Part shown: piece by piece, positions 1-9,688 of the stretch
How positions within the stretch are numbered: the first letter of the stretch is position 1
Layout of the letters: each line of letters opens with the position of its first letter
Assembly: GCF_927904885.1 (NCBI RefSeq)
Contig: NZ_CAKMNW010000043.1
Coordinates: forward strand, 42,296 to 106,295
Direction of reading: 5' to 3'
DNA length: 64,000 nt
From: Candidatus Nitrotoga sp. M5
GTDB taxonomy: Bacteria; Pseudomonadota; Gammaproteobacteria; Burkholderiales; Gallionellaceae
Program-made: the position numbers and the translations under genes
Notes under the pieces: model-generated
Told to the model about the DNA's origin: nothing
The model's database searches: none
Seen by the model: only the letters and a program-made list of their open reading frames with translations

Positions 1-51
1 CCCTAAACACGCTTTCCAGGCGTGCGACTTAAACCGCTCATCCACCTCTCC
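1..51 (-). tRNA. tRNA-Ser (GGA), 5' part, cut by window edge
   Basis: Read on the minus strand this is the 5' portion of a serine tRNA. The acceptor 5' strand GGAGAGG is followed by a D-arm (GATGAGCGGTTTAAGTC) and an anticodon arm with loop CTGGAAA, giving anticodon GGA (reads UCC/UCU). The variable arm, T-arm and 3' end lie outside the window. The 5' end is placed at base 51 because the acceptor strand starts there. Confidence 0.88.
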
Positions 52-62
52 GAAGGCCGCGC

Positions 63-91
63 AGGATAAACCAGAAAGGTCTTTGTCGCAA
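63..91 (-). promoter_or_regulatory. Probable sigma-70 promoter of tRNA-Ser
   Basis: On the minus strand a -35-like TTGCGA (86-91) and a -10-like TATCCT (63-68) are separated by 17 bases. The -10 ends about 12 bases before the mature tRNA 5' end, which suits a short 5' leader. This is inferred from sequence resemblance only. Confidence 0.5.
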
Positions 92-103
92 TCTAAAATA
101 ATC

Positions 104-868
104 TCAGAAACTATTTTTTAGCGTACGAAGTGCCGTAAAAATACTGATTTCGCTGCTATCTTTTACCTGTGTCATTTGCATTGTAGTCGCGATGACGCTT
201 GGTTCAGCACAGCGTAGAAAAGGGTTGGTGGCTTTTTCCAGGACAATCGTCGATGGTAAAGTTGGGTAACCGGCAGCGCGTAATATCTTTACATCTGCTT
301 GACGTTGCTTGAGTCGAGCATTGTCGGGTTCGCAGACTAGCGCAAAGATAATGTTGGCCTCGGTATATTCATGTCCACAATATACTTTTGTTTCATCGGG
401 CAAATTTGCCAACCGTTGCAGGGAATCGAGCAATTGTGCAGCCGTTCCTTCAAATAACCTGCCACAGCCACAAGCAAACAGAGTGTCACCGCAAAATACG
501 CTGCCGACGCCCAGATAAGCGATGTGTCCGAGGGTATGACCGGGGATATCAAGAACACTCAGCTTGATATTGAATTCCGGAATTTCAATTACATCACCAT
601 CGCCAAGCTTATGAGTGACACTAGGAATATTTTCTAACCGTGGCCCATACACAGGCACGTTGTATAATTCAATAAGTTTACTAACGCCACCAACGTGATC
701 GTAGTGATGATGAGTACACAAAATGGCGGCGAGTTGGAGTTTATGCAGGTTGAGATAAGCCAGCACCGGCGCAGCATCACCTGGATCGACCACCACCGCG
801 TATTGGTTGTCATGCAGCATCCAAATATAATTGTCATTGAATGCAGGGATGGGAATAATATTTAACAT
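104..868 (-). CDS. gloB: Hydroxyacylglutathione hydrolase (glyoxalase II)
   Basis: Hydrolyses S-lactoylglutathione to D-lactate and glutathione, the second step of methylglyoxal detoxification in the cytoplasm. The 254-residue protein has the metallo-beta-lactamase fold signature THHHYDH at residues 52-58, which binds the two metal ions, and further metal ligands in the GHT and CGDTLF motifs. The C-terminal part (from about residue 165, CGHEYT) matches the substrate-binding helical domain of glyoxalase II. Length is typical of the family. It is transcribed away from the methyltransferase gene, with 48 bases between the two starts, an arrangement common in betaproteobacteria. Confidence 0.95.
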   Translation of the reverse strand: MLNIIPIPAFNDNYIWMLHDNQYAVVVDPGDAAPVLAYLNLHKLQLAAILCTHHHYDHVGGVSKLIELYNVPVYGPRLENIPSVTHKLGDGDVIEIPEFNIKLSVLDIPGHTLGHIAYLGVGSVFCGDTLFACGCGRLFEGTAAQLLDSLQRLANLPDETKVYCGHEYTEANIIFALVCEPDNARLKQRQADVKILRAAGYPTLPSTIVLEKATNPFLRCAEPSVIATTMQMTQVKDSSEISIFTALRTLKNSF

Positions 869-916
869 GGAAATGTCCGTTTTTTATTTAGCTATACTCA
901 AGTAAAAGAGTATTGC

Positions 917-1654
917 ATGTCAACCACAAATACGCTGAATGAATGGTTCGCCACACCTCCTGGGAAATACTTGCTGGGGTGCGAGCAGACATTGTTTGAT
1001 CATAGTGTAGCTGGTATTTTTGGCTTCAACGCGCTGCAGCTCGGGCTGGCCGAACATGATTTTCTGCGTGCCAGTCGTATGCCACTGCGCGCAGTGGTTG
1101 GGAACGAGGCCAAGGTGAAAGTGCGGCTGGATGCAGATGAATTGCCATTCGAATGCAGCAGCTTGGACTTGGTACTGCTGCCGCACGTGCTGGAATTCAA
1201 TGCCCATCCTCATCAAATTCTACGTGAAGTTGCGCGTGCGCTAAGGCCGGAGGGAAATGTCATCATCAGCGGCTTCAATCCGCATAGCCTGTGGGGGACA
1301 CGGCGTGTATTGGGTTCACAGACAAATTTCCCCTGGTGCGGAGATTTTATAGCTTTGTCGCGATTGAAGGATTGGCTGGCACTGTTGGGATTTGAAGTGG
1401 TAACGGGACGCTTTGCTTGTTACGCCCCCCCGCTCAAGAATCCAAATTGGCTTAACCGTTTTGATTTTATGGAGCCAGCAGGCGACCGCTGGTGGGCAAT
1501 GTGGGGCGGGATATATTTTTTGCAAGCGATTAAGCATGTGCCGGGAATGAACCTGGTCAAGCCAAGATGGAACCGAGGATTAGTTGGCATTTTACCTGCA
1601 GCGCCTAAGCTGAATAGAGGCGTATCGCAGCGTACAGAAACGGAACCTGAATGA
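917..1654 (+). CDS. Class I SAM-dependent methyltransferase
   Basis: A 245-residue protein of the methyltransferase type 11 fold. Visible parts are an acidic loop before [13 protein letters not shown] (motif II/III region, about residues 82-94) and the helix and strand [20 protein letters not shown] (about residues 101-120) typical of this fold. The glycine-rich SAM motif I is weak ([17 protein letters not shown]). Its substrate cannot be read from the sequence. It sits between gloB and rnhA, the usual betaproteobacterial position, and its stop overlaps the rnhA start by four bases (ATGA), so translation is probably coupled. Confidence 0.85.
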   Translation: MSTTNTLNEWFATPPGKYLLGCEQTLFDHSVAGIFGFNALQLGLAEHDFLRASRMPLRAVVGNEAKVKVRLDADELPFECSSLDLVLLPHVLEFNAHPHQILREVARALRPEGNVIISGFNPHSLWGTRRVLGSQTNFPWCGDFIALSRLKDWLALLGFEVVTGRFACYAPPLKNPNWLNRFDFMEPAGDRWWAMWGGIYFLQAIKHVPGMNLVKPRWNRGLVGILPAAPKLNRGVSQRTETEPE

Positions 1655-2124
1655 GTAAACTTTTGGCAGCAAGTGAAGATATAGTAAAAATTTATACTGA
1701 TGGGGCTTGCAAAGGAAATCCTGGCGTGGGCGGCTGGGGCGCTTTATTGCAGATCGATGGCAAGGAGCGCGAGTTATGTGGTGGCGAAGCGCATACAACC
1801 AATAATCGCATGGAGTTGCTAGCCGCAATCCGCGCGCTGGAAGCATTAAAGCGACCGTGCCGGATAATCCTGCATACCGACTCAAAGTATGTGCAACAGG
1901 GCATTAGCGTCTGGGTACATAACTGGAAGCAACGTGGCTGGAAGACTGCCGATAAAAAGCCGGTCAAAAATGAAGACTTGTGGCGCACTCTGGATGAGCT
2001 GGCGGGCAAGCACCATGTGCAATGGGAGTGGATTAAAGGACATGCCGGGCATGATGGAAACGAGCGTGCGGATGAACTGGCCAATCGCGGTATTGAGCAA
2101 CTGTTAAACGAAAGCATGAGATGA
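1651..2124 (+). CDS. rnhA: Ribonuclease HI
   Basis: Cleaves the RNA strand of RNA-DNA hybrids, removing primers and R-loops. The 157-residue protein is of normal length. The catalytic carboxylates are visible as D17 ([11 protein letters not shown]), E55 ([10 protein letters not shown]), D77 (HTDSKYV) and D141, with H131 in the flexible [12 protein letters not shown] loop. Four-base ATGA overlaps with the upstream methyltransferase and the downstream dnaQ indicate a translationally coupled operon. Physical linkage of rnhA and dnaQ is conserved in many proteobacteria. Confidence 0.97.
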   Translation: MSKLLAASEDIVKIYTDGACKGNPGVGGWGALLQIDGKERELCGGEAHTTNNRMELLAAIRALEALKRPCRIILHTDSKYVQQGISVWVHNWKQRGWKTADKKPVKNEDLWRTLDELAGKHHVQWEWIKGHAGHDGNERADELANRGIEQLLNESMR

Positions 2125-2840
2125 GACAAATCGTGTTGGATACTGAAACCACCGGTCTGGATCCAAAGAAAGGGCACCGCATTATCGAGCTGGCGGCTAT
2201 CGAATTATGCGACCGCAAAGTTTCTGACCGACGTTTTCACCGCTATCTCAACCCAGAACGCGAGATTGATGCGGGCGCGGCCGAAGTGCATGGCTTGACG
2301 CTAGAACGCCTTCAGGACGAACCGAAATTTGCTGAGATTGCACCGGCGCTGCTTGAGTTTATCAGTGGTGCAGAACTCATCATTCACAATGCGCCGTTTG
2401 ATGTCGGGTTCCTTAATATGGAATTGGAACTATCCAATTTACCTGTGTTGAATACCTATTGTGCATCTGTCATTGACACACTCAAGATGGCCAAAGATTT
2501 ACATCCTGGCAAGAAAAATAATCTGAACGCATTGTGTGACCGTTACCAGATAGACAACTCTCACCGCACCTTACATGGCGCGTTATTGGATACCGAGCTG
2601 TTGGCAGAGGTTTATCTGTCCATGACGCGCGGACAGAAAAGTTTATTGGATGATGGAAACAATGAACAGGAAGAAGTGCCGATCATAGTTTCCACAGATT
2701 TATCACGTTTAAAGCTACATGTGCTGCCTGCTAGCGTTGATGAGTTAGCACAACACGCACAGCAATTAGACGACATCGATAAAGCCAGCAAGGGCGCATG
2801 TTTGTGGAAACAGTTGGACCTTTTGGAGGAGCAGCCGTGA
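2121..2840 (+). CDS. dnaQ: DNA polymerase III epsilon subunit (proofreading exonuclease)
   Basis: The 3'-5' proofreading exonuclease of the replicative polymerase. DEDDh motifs are present: ExoI D7-x-E9 ([10 protein letters not shown]), Exo[16 protein letters not shown] and ExoIII H-x4-D in [10 protein letters not shown]. The C-terminal tail after about residue 185 would carry the segment that binds the alpha subunit. At 239 residues it is the usual size. It is the last gene of the overlapping methyltransferase-rnhA-dnaQ operon, and no clear terminator follows. Confidence 0.96.
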   Translation: MRQIVLDTETTGLDPKKGHRIIELAAIELCDRKVSDRRFHRYLNPEREIDAGAAEVHGLTLERLQDEPKFAEIAPALLEFISGAELIIHNAPFDVGFLNMELELSNLPVLNTYCASVIDTLKMAKDLHPGKKNNLNALCDRYQIDNSHRTLHGALLDTELLAEVYLSMTRGQKSLLDDGNNEQEEVPIIVSTDLSRLKLHVLPASVDELAQHAQQLDDIDKASKGACLWKQLDLLEEQP

Positions 2841-2903
2841 TATCTCATATTAGAAGCACGGCCAAGTTGACAGGCTGTTGAAATCGTCTAATTGCCCGTT
2901 GTA

Positions 2904-4154
2904 ATGAGTGTCGATGTGGATGTATTGATAATTGGTGCCGGCGCGGCCGGCATGATGTGCGCCATCGAGGCTGCTCGCAGAGGGCGCTCTGTGCAGATAC
3001 TTGATCATTCAAAAAAATTGGCGGAAAAAATCCGCATCTCCGGTGGTGGCCGCTGTAACTTCACCAACTTGTACGCCAAGCCAGAAAATTACATATCTGG
3101 CAATCCGCATTTCTGTCGCTCTGCGTTGGCGCGCTACACCCCCCAGCATTTCATCACATGGCTTATCCAGCAAGGCATCGGTTATAACGAAAAGAAACTC
3201 GGGCAACTGTTTTGTAATGAAGGATCGACTGCCATCATTGCGATGCTAATAAACGAATGCGATGCAGCGGGAGTACGTTGGCTTATGGCTTGCGTAGTGC
3301 ATAAGATTGAGCGCCTCAACTCCCCTTTTCCTCAAGCAGAAGAAGAGCCAGAAGCAAGAGGCAATACGCATCCACCAACCGAACGATTTAGTTGCAATAC
3401 CAATCATGGCACATTCCGCGCGCAGTCATTGGTGATTGCCAGCGGTGGCCTGTCTATTCCCAAGATTGGCGCAACACCATTCGGTTACCAGCTCGCGCAG
3501 CAATTCGACGTTCCCGTGACTAAGCTCAAGCCAGGGTTGGTACCTCTGAGTTTTCATCCAGATGTTTGGGCGCCTTATGTTGATCTCGCCGGAATTTCCG
3601 TTGATGCGGTGGTAAGTTACGGTGAACACGTTTTTCGCGAAAATCTACTTTTTACCCATCGCGGCCTCAGTGGCCCCGCCATCTTGCAAATTTCCTCTTA
3701 TTGGGAACCAGGCCAGCCGCTGCACGTTAATTTGCTGCCGGATCATGACACACTGCAATTATTCGAACAGCAACGAGACAGTCGCATGCTGTTAAGCAAC
3801 TTTTTTGCGCAACATTTACCCAAGCGGTTTATTGAAATATGGTGCGCCCAGCTGGCTGGCACTAATCTTTCTGGTAATAAACCCATTAACCAGTATTCGA
3901 ATAAAGAGATCACTGCACTTGCCGCCAAACTGCATAATTGGCAAATTACGCCTAGCGGCACATTGGGCTACAGCAAGGCAGAAGTGACCTGCGGTGGAAT
4001 TGACACCCGTGCCTTATCGTCTAAAACCATGGAAGCCAAGGACGTGAACGGCCTATATTTTATCGGTGAAGTAGTTGATGTAACAGGTCAGTTGGGTGGC
4101 TACAATTTTCAGTGGGCATGGTCATCTGGTTATGCTGCTGGGCAATATTGTTGA
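2904..4154 (+). CDS. HI0933/BaiN-family FAD-dependent oxidoreductase
   Basis: A flavoprotein of the HI0933-like family (PF03486; members are annotated as NAD(P)/FAD-dependent oxidoreductases). It has an N-terminal dinucleotide-binding motif (IIGAGAAGMMCAIEAARRG), the family signature ISGGGRCNFTN, and a C-terminal FAD-contact segment (GLYFIGEVVDVTGQLGGYN). The physiological substrate is not known. The reading frame is open from a TTG at 2892. The ATG at 2904 is preferred because it leaves only a short lead before the dinucleotide fold, although no strong ribosome-binding site precedes either codon. About 417 residues, normal for the family. Confidence 0.88.
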   Translation: MSVDVDVLIIGAGAAGMMCAIEAARRGRSVQILDHSKKLAEKIRISGGGRCNFTNLYAKPENYISGNPHFCRSALARYTPQHFITWLIQQGIGYNEKKLGQLFCNEGSTAIIAMLINECDAAGVRWLMACVVHKIERLNSPFPQAEEEPEARGNTHPPTERFSCNTNHGTFRAQSLVIASGGLSIPKIGATPFGYQLAQQFDVPVTKLKPGLVPLSFHPDVWAPYVDLAGISVDAVVSYGEHVFRENLLFTHRGLSGPAILQISSYWEPGQPLHVNLLPDHDTLQLFEQQRDSRMLLSNFFAQHLPKRFIEIWCAQLAGTNLSGNKPINQYSNKEITALAAKLHNWQITPSGTLGYSKAEVTCGGIDTRALSSKTMEAKDVNGLYFIGEVVDVTGQLGGYNFQWAWSSGYAAGQYC

Positions 4155-4280
4155 ACTTTTGTGGATTTCGATTGAGCAGGTAAGGTGCATAAGCATAGCG
4201 CATTGCACCGAATGAATTTTTCGGCGCAATATTAATTACGCCTTACGACTTAATCAATATTTTCAATGTAATTAAAAACT

Positions 4281-4486
4281 AGCAGCCTGTCGGACATAAC
4301 GAAGCGTAGCGAAAATTTAGCTGCACGAAGGAAGATTTTGAGAGCTTTCACCTTGCGACAAAATGCCTGCTTACCTCATTTGACGATTTTGCAGGGTCAT
4401 AGTTATTCTGTTTTCCCAAAAGGCATCAAAATATTCACCACTTAGCTAAACTTTCAACCGATTCCCTTAAGTTTCGATAAGCTGCC
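4281..4486. repeat. MITE-like dispersed repeat, copy A
   Basis: About 206 bp, matching 47909-48112 along its whole length in the same orientation, with many substitutions. Shared blocks include CTGCACGA, GCTTTCACCTTG, ATGCCTGCTTACC, ACGATTTTGCAGGG and CCCTTAAGT. The ends form imperfect terminal inverted repeats: the left end begins AGCAGCCTGTCGGAC, and the right end reads in reverse as GGCAGCTTATCGAAACTTAA. No open frame spans it. It lies in the 500-base gap between the flavoprotein and the prepilin gene; the remainder of that gap holds nothing else I can recognise. It could be a non-autonomous transposon or a structured repeat. Confidence 0.7.
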
Positions 4487-4658
4487 AAGTATTTCTGATA
4501 GTTGCAATACAACTATATTACCCTCATCACTACATTTTTTACTTAAGATATCCAGCATTTTGACGTAAATTATAGATATTGCATCCGTTGCCCATCAGCA
4601 TTTTCTCGATATGATTAGATATCTTCGCTACAACTGTTCTTTACAGGTACATAGGGAA

Positions 4659-5120
4659 ATGTCCTTTACCCAACGAGGGTTCACATTAATTGAGTTGATG
4701 ATAACAACGGCAATCATTGGCGTGGTTGCCTCCATTGCTATACCCGCATACCAAGATTATGTGGAAAAAACTATAATAGCACTGGCAATCATAGACATTC
4801 GAAATATTAGTCGAAGCCTTCAAGACCATTCCAGCCTCAATAACAACTACCCTTCTACATTGGCTGAGATTAATGCAGATACAATTATCGACCCATGGAA
4901 AAATTCCTACCAATACCTTAATCTATCAGACCCAAATATCAAGGGGGTCAAAGGAAAAGCTCGCAAAGACCACAATTTAGTACCAATTAATTCAGATTTT
5001 GATTTGTATAGTATGGGTAAAGACGGAAAAAGCACCTCTCCGTTAACAGCAAAAGCAAGTCAAGATGATGTTATCCGAGCAAGTGACGGACGGTTTATTG
5101 GTTTAGCTTCCAAGTATTAA
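4659..5120 (+). CDS. Type IV prepilin / GspG-like pseudopilin
   Basis: Has a short basic leader and the prepilin peptidase site [10 protein letters not shown], followed by a hydrophobic helix ([15 protein letters not shown]), as in type IV pilins and type II secretion pseudopilins. The C-terminal part ([14 protein letters not shown]) resembles the calcium-site loop of the major pseudopilin GspG. The frame opens at 4611, but the ATG at 4659 is preferred because it gives a seven-residue leader. It stands alone, with no secretion or pilus assembly genes nearby. The next gene, 11 bases downstream, is a membrane GGDEF/EAL protein, so the two are probably cotranscribed. Composition is AT-rich compared with the genes before 4 kb. 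Confidence 0.8.
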   Translation: MSFTQRGFTLIELMITTAIIGVVASIAIPAYQDYVEKTIIALAIIDIRNISRSLQDHSSLNNNYPSTLAEINADTIIDPWKNSYQYLNLSDPNIKGVKGKARKDHNLVPINSDFDLYSMGKDGKSTSPLTAKASQDDVIRASDGRFIGLASKY

Positions 5121-5131
5121 ACTCAGCAAAA

Positions 5132-7954
5132 ATGAGGCTTGAGCAAAAATTTCTCCGAAGTAAAGTTGCTCGCAGGATGCTGACTTTTTTTGTATTATCA
5201 GCCTTCATCCCCGTATTATTTCTCGCATTTTTATCCTACTGGGAATCTAATCAATTATTGGTCAAACAAGCCCATACTCGCTTGGATGCTGTCAGTGCTA
5301 TTTACAAATCATCAATTTACGACAGATTGCTATTACTGGATCAAACGCTTAAGGAAGTATCACAACCTTTCACAGAAGGTAAGCTACCAACAACTCTTGA
5401 GACGCGGCTAAGTAGAAAATTTCATAACTTAGTGCTGCAATTTCCAACAAATGACACAATCAAGCTGTTTGGCAAAGAAACCGAAAAGTTGCCACTTAAA
5501 GCTGATGCTTTAGAGCATTTGTTCAATGGCAACTCTTTGCTTCTAACACAAAATAATGGTTCAGAAACCAAGATTTTTATCTTGCATGCACCAAATCCTT
5601 TGGCCCCTAAAAACGGAATTCTGATAGCCGAAGTAATTTCTGATTTTCTGTGGGGAGACTCGGATACTTTTCTACTTGATTTTAATCTCTGTGTGTACAA
5701 CGGTGATTATATAAAAATATTTTGCACTAATCCGAATATCTATCCACAAGATATTAAAGAACATACACACGCTATCAAAGGAGATTTTACCTGGTACAAC
5801 AATGATGAAAAATACATTGCGAACTATAGTGAAATATTTCTCGAACCAAAATTCTTAACACCCCGCTGGCTTGTCGTTGCAACACAACCAGAAACCGACG
5901 CGCTCGATTCATTGAAGAAATTCAATACTATTTTCTGGAGTAGCGTTATTCTTTCAGTGCTTTTGATTTTATTGTTTAGCATGATGCAAATCCGACGTGT
6001 TCTGGTTCCACTGGAACGACTTATCGAAGGCACACGACGTCTTGGCAGTCATGATTTCACCACCAAGGTGGATGTAATCAGTTCCGATGAATTCGGGGAA
6101 TTGGCATCATCGTTCAATACCATGAGTGAAGAATTAGGAGACCAGTTCGAAACACTTGCAGCACTTTCAAAAATTGACCAGGAAATACTTTCAACCCTTA
6201 ATATTGAAAGAATCGCCGCAGATGTTTTAATTCACTTGCAGAAAATTGTATCCGCACATTCTGTCAGTATCTCAGTAATAAATGATCATTCTTCACAAGA
6301 GATCCAAATCTATAAAATAGACGAGAATGGAAAACAGCAACTTTCCCAGATTCATTTATTGTTGGACAGCACTCGGCAGTTGCTGATCCATAATCCCAAA
6401 GGAATATGGATTGATAATGAACTGATCTATCAGCAAGCAGAAACCAAAGAGACAACTGCTATCCGGCATTTTTTTCTGCTTCCGCTGAATTGGAAAGATC
6501 AGATGGTTGGCTTTGTCTCGTTGGGATTCCCAGTCACGGCGCAATGGAAATCAAACGAAATAAAACGCATCCAGGATTATGCAGATCGGATAGCAGTTGC
6601 TCTTTTTACCAAAAACCGAGAAGAACTATTGATTCGACAAGCACGAATCGACTTTCTAACAGGCCTGCCAAATCGATTCCTCTTTGTTGAACAATTGCAA
6701 AAAGAAATTGCACAAAATCAGCGTACGGAAAAAAAATTAGCTGTGCTCTATATTGATCTTGATCATTTCAAAAAAATTAATGATAGTCTTGGGCACTCTG
6801 TTGGCGACAAGTTATTATGTGATGCGGGCAAACGATTACAACAATGCGTGAGGAAAAGCGATACAGTCGCCCGTCTTGGTGGCGATGAATTTGCAATTAT
6901 AATCAATCAGATAGAATCTGAGCATCAAGTTACCTCAGTGGCCAGTTATGTTATCAATGCATTAGCCAAACCATTTGTTATCGATCGAGAAGACAACACT
7001 GTAACTGCCAGTATCGGTATCGCTATTTATCCATACGATGGGGAAAATATCACAGACTTAATGCGCAATTCAGATATTGCGATGTATCGAGCAAAAGCAA
7101 AGAGCGGAAATCAGTATATCTTCTTTGAAGAAAGCATGAATGCAGAAGTAATCAAGCGTGCAACCATTGAAAAAGAGTTAAGACGTGCGATTTCCGAACA
7201 ACAATTTGTTCTACATTATCAACCACAAGTTGATCCAGAAACCAACCTGACTCGCGGAGTTGAAGCGCTTGTGCGCTGGAATCATCCTGAAAATGGTCTT
7301 GTCTCACCTGGGTATTTTATTAGTATTGCTGAAGATGCAGGATTAATAGCAGAAATCGGGCAAATTGTTTTAGCTGATGCATGTGCACAATTTCGTGCGT
7401 GGCTTAATCAAGGAGTCGTACTAGAGTATGTCGCAGTTAACGTATCGGTCAAACAATTTTGTCAGCCCAATTTCTTGCAAACAGTCGAAGCTGTATTACA
7501 TAACAATAATATGCAGGCACATTGTCTTGAGCTAGAAATTACAGAAAGTGTACTGATGGATGATACTGAGGTTGTTCTAGGTGTGCTTCACCAGTTGCAA
7601 CAGCTCGGTGTGCTACTCTCAATAGATGATTTTGGCACCGGTTACTCTTCTATGTCTTATCTGGAGCAACTTCCTTTTGATACTCTAAAGATTGATATGT
7701 CATTTGTGCGCAAGATCCAGCACAATGGTGAAGGTGGCACCATTGCCGCCACTATTATTGCTATGGCTCATGCCCTTAATAAAAATGTGGTTGCCGAAGG
7801 TGTTGAAACACAGGCACAACTTGATTTCTTGCGCAAGCATAATTGTGAGTTGATTCAGGGCTATTTCTATAGCCGCCCACTACCAGCTGACGAGCTGGCA
7901 ACCTATGTGAATACAATAATATCTTTAGAAAAATCTAGTGCTTTAGTGAATTAG
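5132..7954 (+). CDS. Membrane GGDEF/EAL cyclic-di-GMP regulator
   Basis: A 940-residue sensor for turnover of the second messenger c-di-GMP. Order of parts: N-terminal membrane helix (about residues 14-35), a periplasmic sensor of about 230 residues, a second membrane helix (about 265-288), a HAMP linker (about 288-340), a GAF-like segment (about 345-500), GGDEF and EAL. The cyclase motif GGDEF is intact (RLGGDEFAIII). The phosphodiesterase domain keeps EAL (VEALVRWNHP), NVSVKQF, ITES, DDFGTGYSS and VAEGVET, so both activities are possible. It follows the prepilin gene by 11 bases, which suggests control of surface attachment or motility. Confidence 0.93.
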   Translation: MRLEQKFLRSKVARRMLTFFVLSAFIPVLFLAFLSYWESNQLLVKQAHTRLDAVSAIYKSSIYDRLLLLDQTLKEVSQPFTEGKLPTTLETRLSRKFHNLVLQFPTNDTIKLFGKETEKLPLKADALEHLFNGNSLLLTQNNGSETKIFILHAPNPLAPKNGILIAEVISDFLWGDSDTFLLDFNLCVYNGDYIKIFCTNPNIYPQDIKEHTHAIKGDFTWYNNDEKYIANYSEIFLEPKFLTPRWLVVATQPETDALDSLKKFNTIFWSSVILSVLLILLFSMMQIRRVLVPLERLIEGTRRLGSHDFTTKVDVISSDEFGELASSFNTMSEELGDQFETLAALSKIDQEILSTLNIERIAADVLIHLQKIVSAHSVSISVINDHSSQEIQIYKIDENGKQQLSQIHLLLDSTRQLLIHNPKGIWIDNELIYQQAETKETTAIRHFFLLPLNWKDQMVGFVSLGFPVTAQWKSNEIKRIQDYADRIAVALFTKNREELLIRQARIDFLTGLPNRFLFVEQLQKEIAQNQRTEKKLAVLYIDLDHFKKINDSLGHSVGDKLLCDAGKRLQQCVRKSDTVARLGGDEFAIIINQIESEHQVTSVASYVINALAKPFVIDREDNTVTASIGIAIYPYDGENITDLMRNSDIAMYRAKAKSGNQYIFFEESMNAEVIKRATIEKELRRAISEQQFVLHYQPQVDPETNLTRGVEALVRWNHPENGLVSPGYFISIAEDAGLIAEIGQIVLADACAQFRAWLNQGVVLEYVAVNVSVKQFCQPNFLQTVEAVLHNNNMQAHCLELEITESVLMDDTEVVLGVLHQLQQLGVLLSIDDFGTGYSSMSYLEQLPFDTLKIDMSFVRKIQHNGEGGTIAATIIAMAHALNKNVVAEGVETQAQLDFLRKHNCELIQGYFYSRPLPADELATYVNTIISLEKSSALVN

Positions 7955-7972
7955 GATATCCAATCATTCAGA

Positions 7973-9349
7973 TCAGAATGGTAGCTGTAGACTTGGATTA
8001 GCCTTCAGCAGCACTTGGCGAAAGTCTTGCTTGATTCTTGTTAACGCTTCTTCATTATCTGCTTCGAAGCGTAAGACAACCACTGGTGTTGTATTGCTGG
8101 ATCGTATTAAGCCAAAGCCGTCGGCATATTCCACACGCAGCCCGTCTATGGTGATAATGTCTTGCGCATTGGTGAATTTGGCTTCCTTCTGCAGTTGAGT
8201 GATTAGAGCGTAGTTCTCGCCCTCCTTTAGCTTAATTTGCAGTTCCGGTGTATTTATTGAATTGGGTAGGTCATTCAGCGTGCTATTTGCATCTGTCTGT
8301 TTGCTCAAGCATTCAAGCAATCGGGCACCCGCATACAGTCCGTCATCGAAGCCATACCAACGTTCCTTGAAGAATATATGGCCACTCATTTCGCCTGCCA
8401 GCAATGCGCCGCATTCTTTCATTTTTGACTTGATGAAGGAATGGCCGGTTTTCCAGAGTATGGGTTTACCACCATGTTGTGTGATCCATCCAAACAGTTT
8501 GCGCGTGGATTTAACATCAAAAATAATTTCTGCACCAGGATTGCGCGCCAGCACATCGGCAGCAAAAAGCATTAATTGCCTGTCTGGAAAAATGATGTTG
8601 CCATCCTTGGTGACAACGCCCAAGCGGTCACCATCGCCGTCGAAGGCCAAACCCAGTTCACTATCATTGCTGGTGAGTGCTTGGATCAGATCTTGCAGGT
8701 TTTCCGGTTGTGAAGGATCAGGATGGTGATTAGGGAAGTTGCCATCTACTTCACAAAACATTTCAGTGACTGTGCAACCCAACTGGCGATACAAATTGGC
8801 GGCAAAATCTCCGGCCACACCATTGCCGCAATCGACCGTAATATTCATGGGCCGTTCTAATTTGATGTCGGAAACGATGCGTGCAATGTATACGGGGCTT
8901 ATATCGTATTGCGAATAGTCACCCGCACCATGGCTGAGATCATTTTGCTCAATGCGGGTGCGTAGCGCTTGTATGGCATCACCGGAGAGCGTCTCTCCTC
9001 CCAGTACCATTTTCAGTCCATTGTAATCAGGGGGGTTGTGGCTGCCGGTAATCATAACGGCGGAATGCGTATCCAGATGATAAGCTGCAAAATACACCAT
9101 GGGCGTGGCCACGCGCCCAACATCAATGACATTGATGCCGCTTTTCTGAATACCGCGCGCCAAAGCGGCGGTAAATTCCACACCAGACAAACGTCCGTCA
9201 CGACCAATGGCAATTGTATGTTGGCCGCGTGCAGTGGCTTCTGAGCCAATGGCGTGACCAATTACCTCAATAATTTCCTGGGTCAGTGATTTACCGACAA
9301 TGCCGCGAATATCGTAGGCTTTGAAAATTTCTGCAGGTATATTTTGCAT
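7973..9349 (-). CDS. algC: Phosphomannomutase/phosphoglucomutase
   Basis: Interconverts hexose 6- and 1-phosphates (mannose, glucose) to supply sugar nucleotides for polysaccharide and lipopolysaccharide. The 458-residue protein has the phosphoserine loop TGSHNPP with S103, the metal-binding DGDGDR (D237, D239, D241) and the sugar-binding loop GEMSGH near residue 320. Length and order match the bifunctional AlgC/ManB type. It converges with the GGDEF/EAL gene, with only 18 bases between the two stops. The symbol reflects the subfamily; manB would be equally acceptable. Confidence 0.93.
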   Translation of the reverse strand: MQNIPAEIFKAYDIRGIVGKSLTQEIIEVIGHAIGSEATARGQHTIAIGRDGRLSGVEFTAALARGIQKSGINVIDVGRVATPMVYFAAYHLDTHSAVMITGSHNPPDYNGLKMVLGGETLSGDAIQALRTRIEQNDLSHGAGDYSQYDISPVYIARIVSDIKLERPMNITVDCGNGVAGDFAANLYRQLGCTVTEMFCEVDGNFPNHHPDPSQPENLQDLIQALTSNDSELGLAFDGDGDRLGVVTKDGNIIFPDRQLMLFAADVLARNPGAEIIFDVKSTRKLFGWITQHGGKPILWKTGHSFIKSKMKECGALLAGEMSGHIFFKERWYGFDDGLYAGARLLECLSKQTDANSTLNDLPNSINTPELQIKLKEGENYALITQLQKEAKFTNAQDIITIDGLRVEYADGFGLIRSSNTTPVVVLRFEADNEEALTRIKQDFRQVLLKANPSLQLPF

Positions 9350-9480
9350 GGTTTTACTCCATTAATTGGATAAGGATATACGCATGACTTTTTCAAAAGT
9401 CGCAAAACAGCGTTAGCGGGAGTGTTTGATCCTGATGAGTCGACTTCAAGCACTCCATGATTTTGTACCTGAGGGGATTT

Positions 9481-9678
9481 TTAATGTCCTTTAGGTAACT
9501 CGCCCTTGAACTTATATAGTGTGCCGCAATAGGGGCAGCGCGCTTCGCCGGTTTTGTCGACTGGAATGACTACTCTGGGATGTGCATTCCATAGGCTCGT
9601 ATTAGGCATGGGACAATAAACTGGTAAATCTGCGGCGCTCACTTCGATATAGCGTAGCTTGGCGTGGTCGGTTTTCAT
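9481..9678 (-). CDS. Small zinc-finger (zf-CHCC) protein
   Basis: A 65-residue protein of the zf-CHCC family (PF10276), related to the zinc-binding part of mitochondrial complex I subunit NDUFS6. Probable zinc ligands are C in LPVYCPMP, H in WNAHPRV and the pair CPYC in ARCPYCGTLYKFKGE. Its bacterial role is not established. It lies 10 bases downstream of ilvE, a pairing common in betaproteobacteria, so it is probably cotranscribed with it. Between its stop and the mutase start (9350-9480) there is only a small hairpin (GACTTTT/AAAAGTC at 9385-9400). Confidence 0.88.
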   Translation of the reverse strand: MKTDHAKLRYIEVSAADLPVYCPMPNTSLWNAHPRVVIPVDKTGEARCPYCGTLYKFKGELPKGH

Positions 9679-9688
9679 ATAATTCCCT

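Noticed and set aside
2866..2880. TTGACAGGCTGTTG as another end of the MITE-like repeat
   Set aside because: Only about ten bases match and no repeat body follows in either direction; it is within chance.
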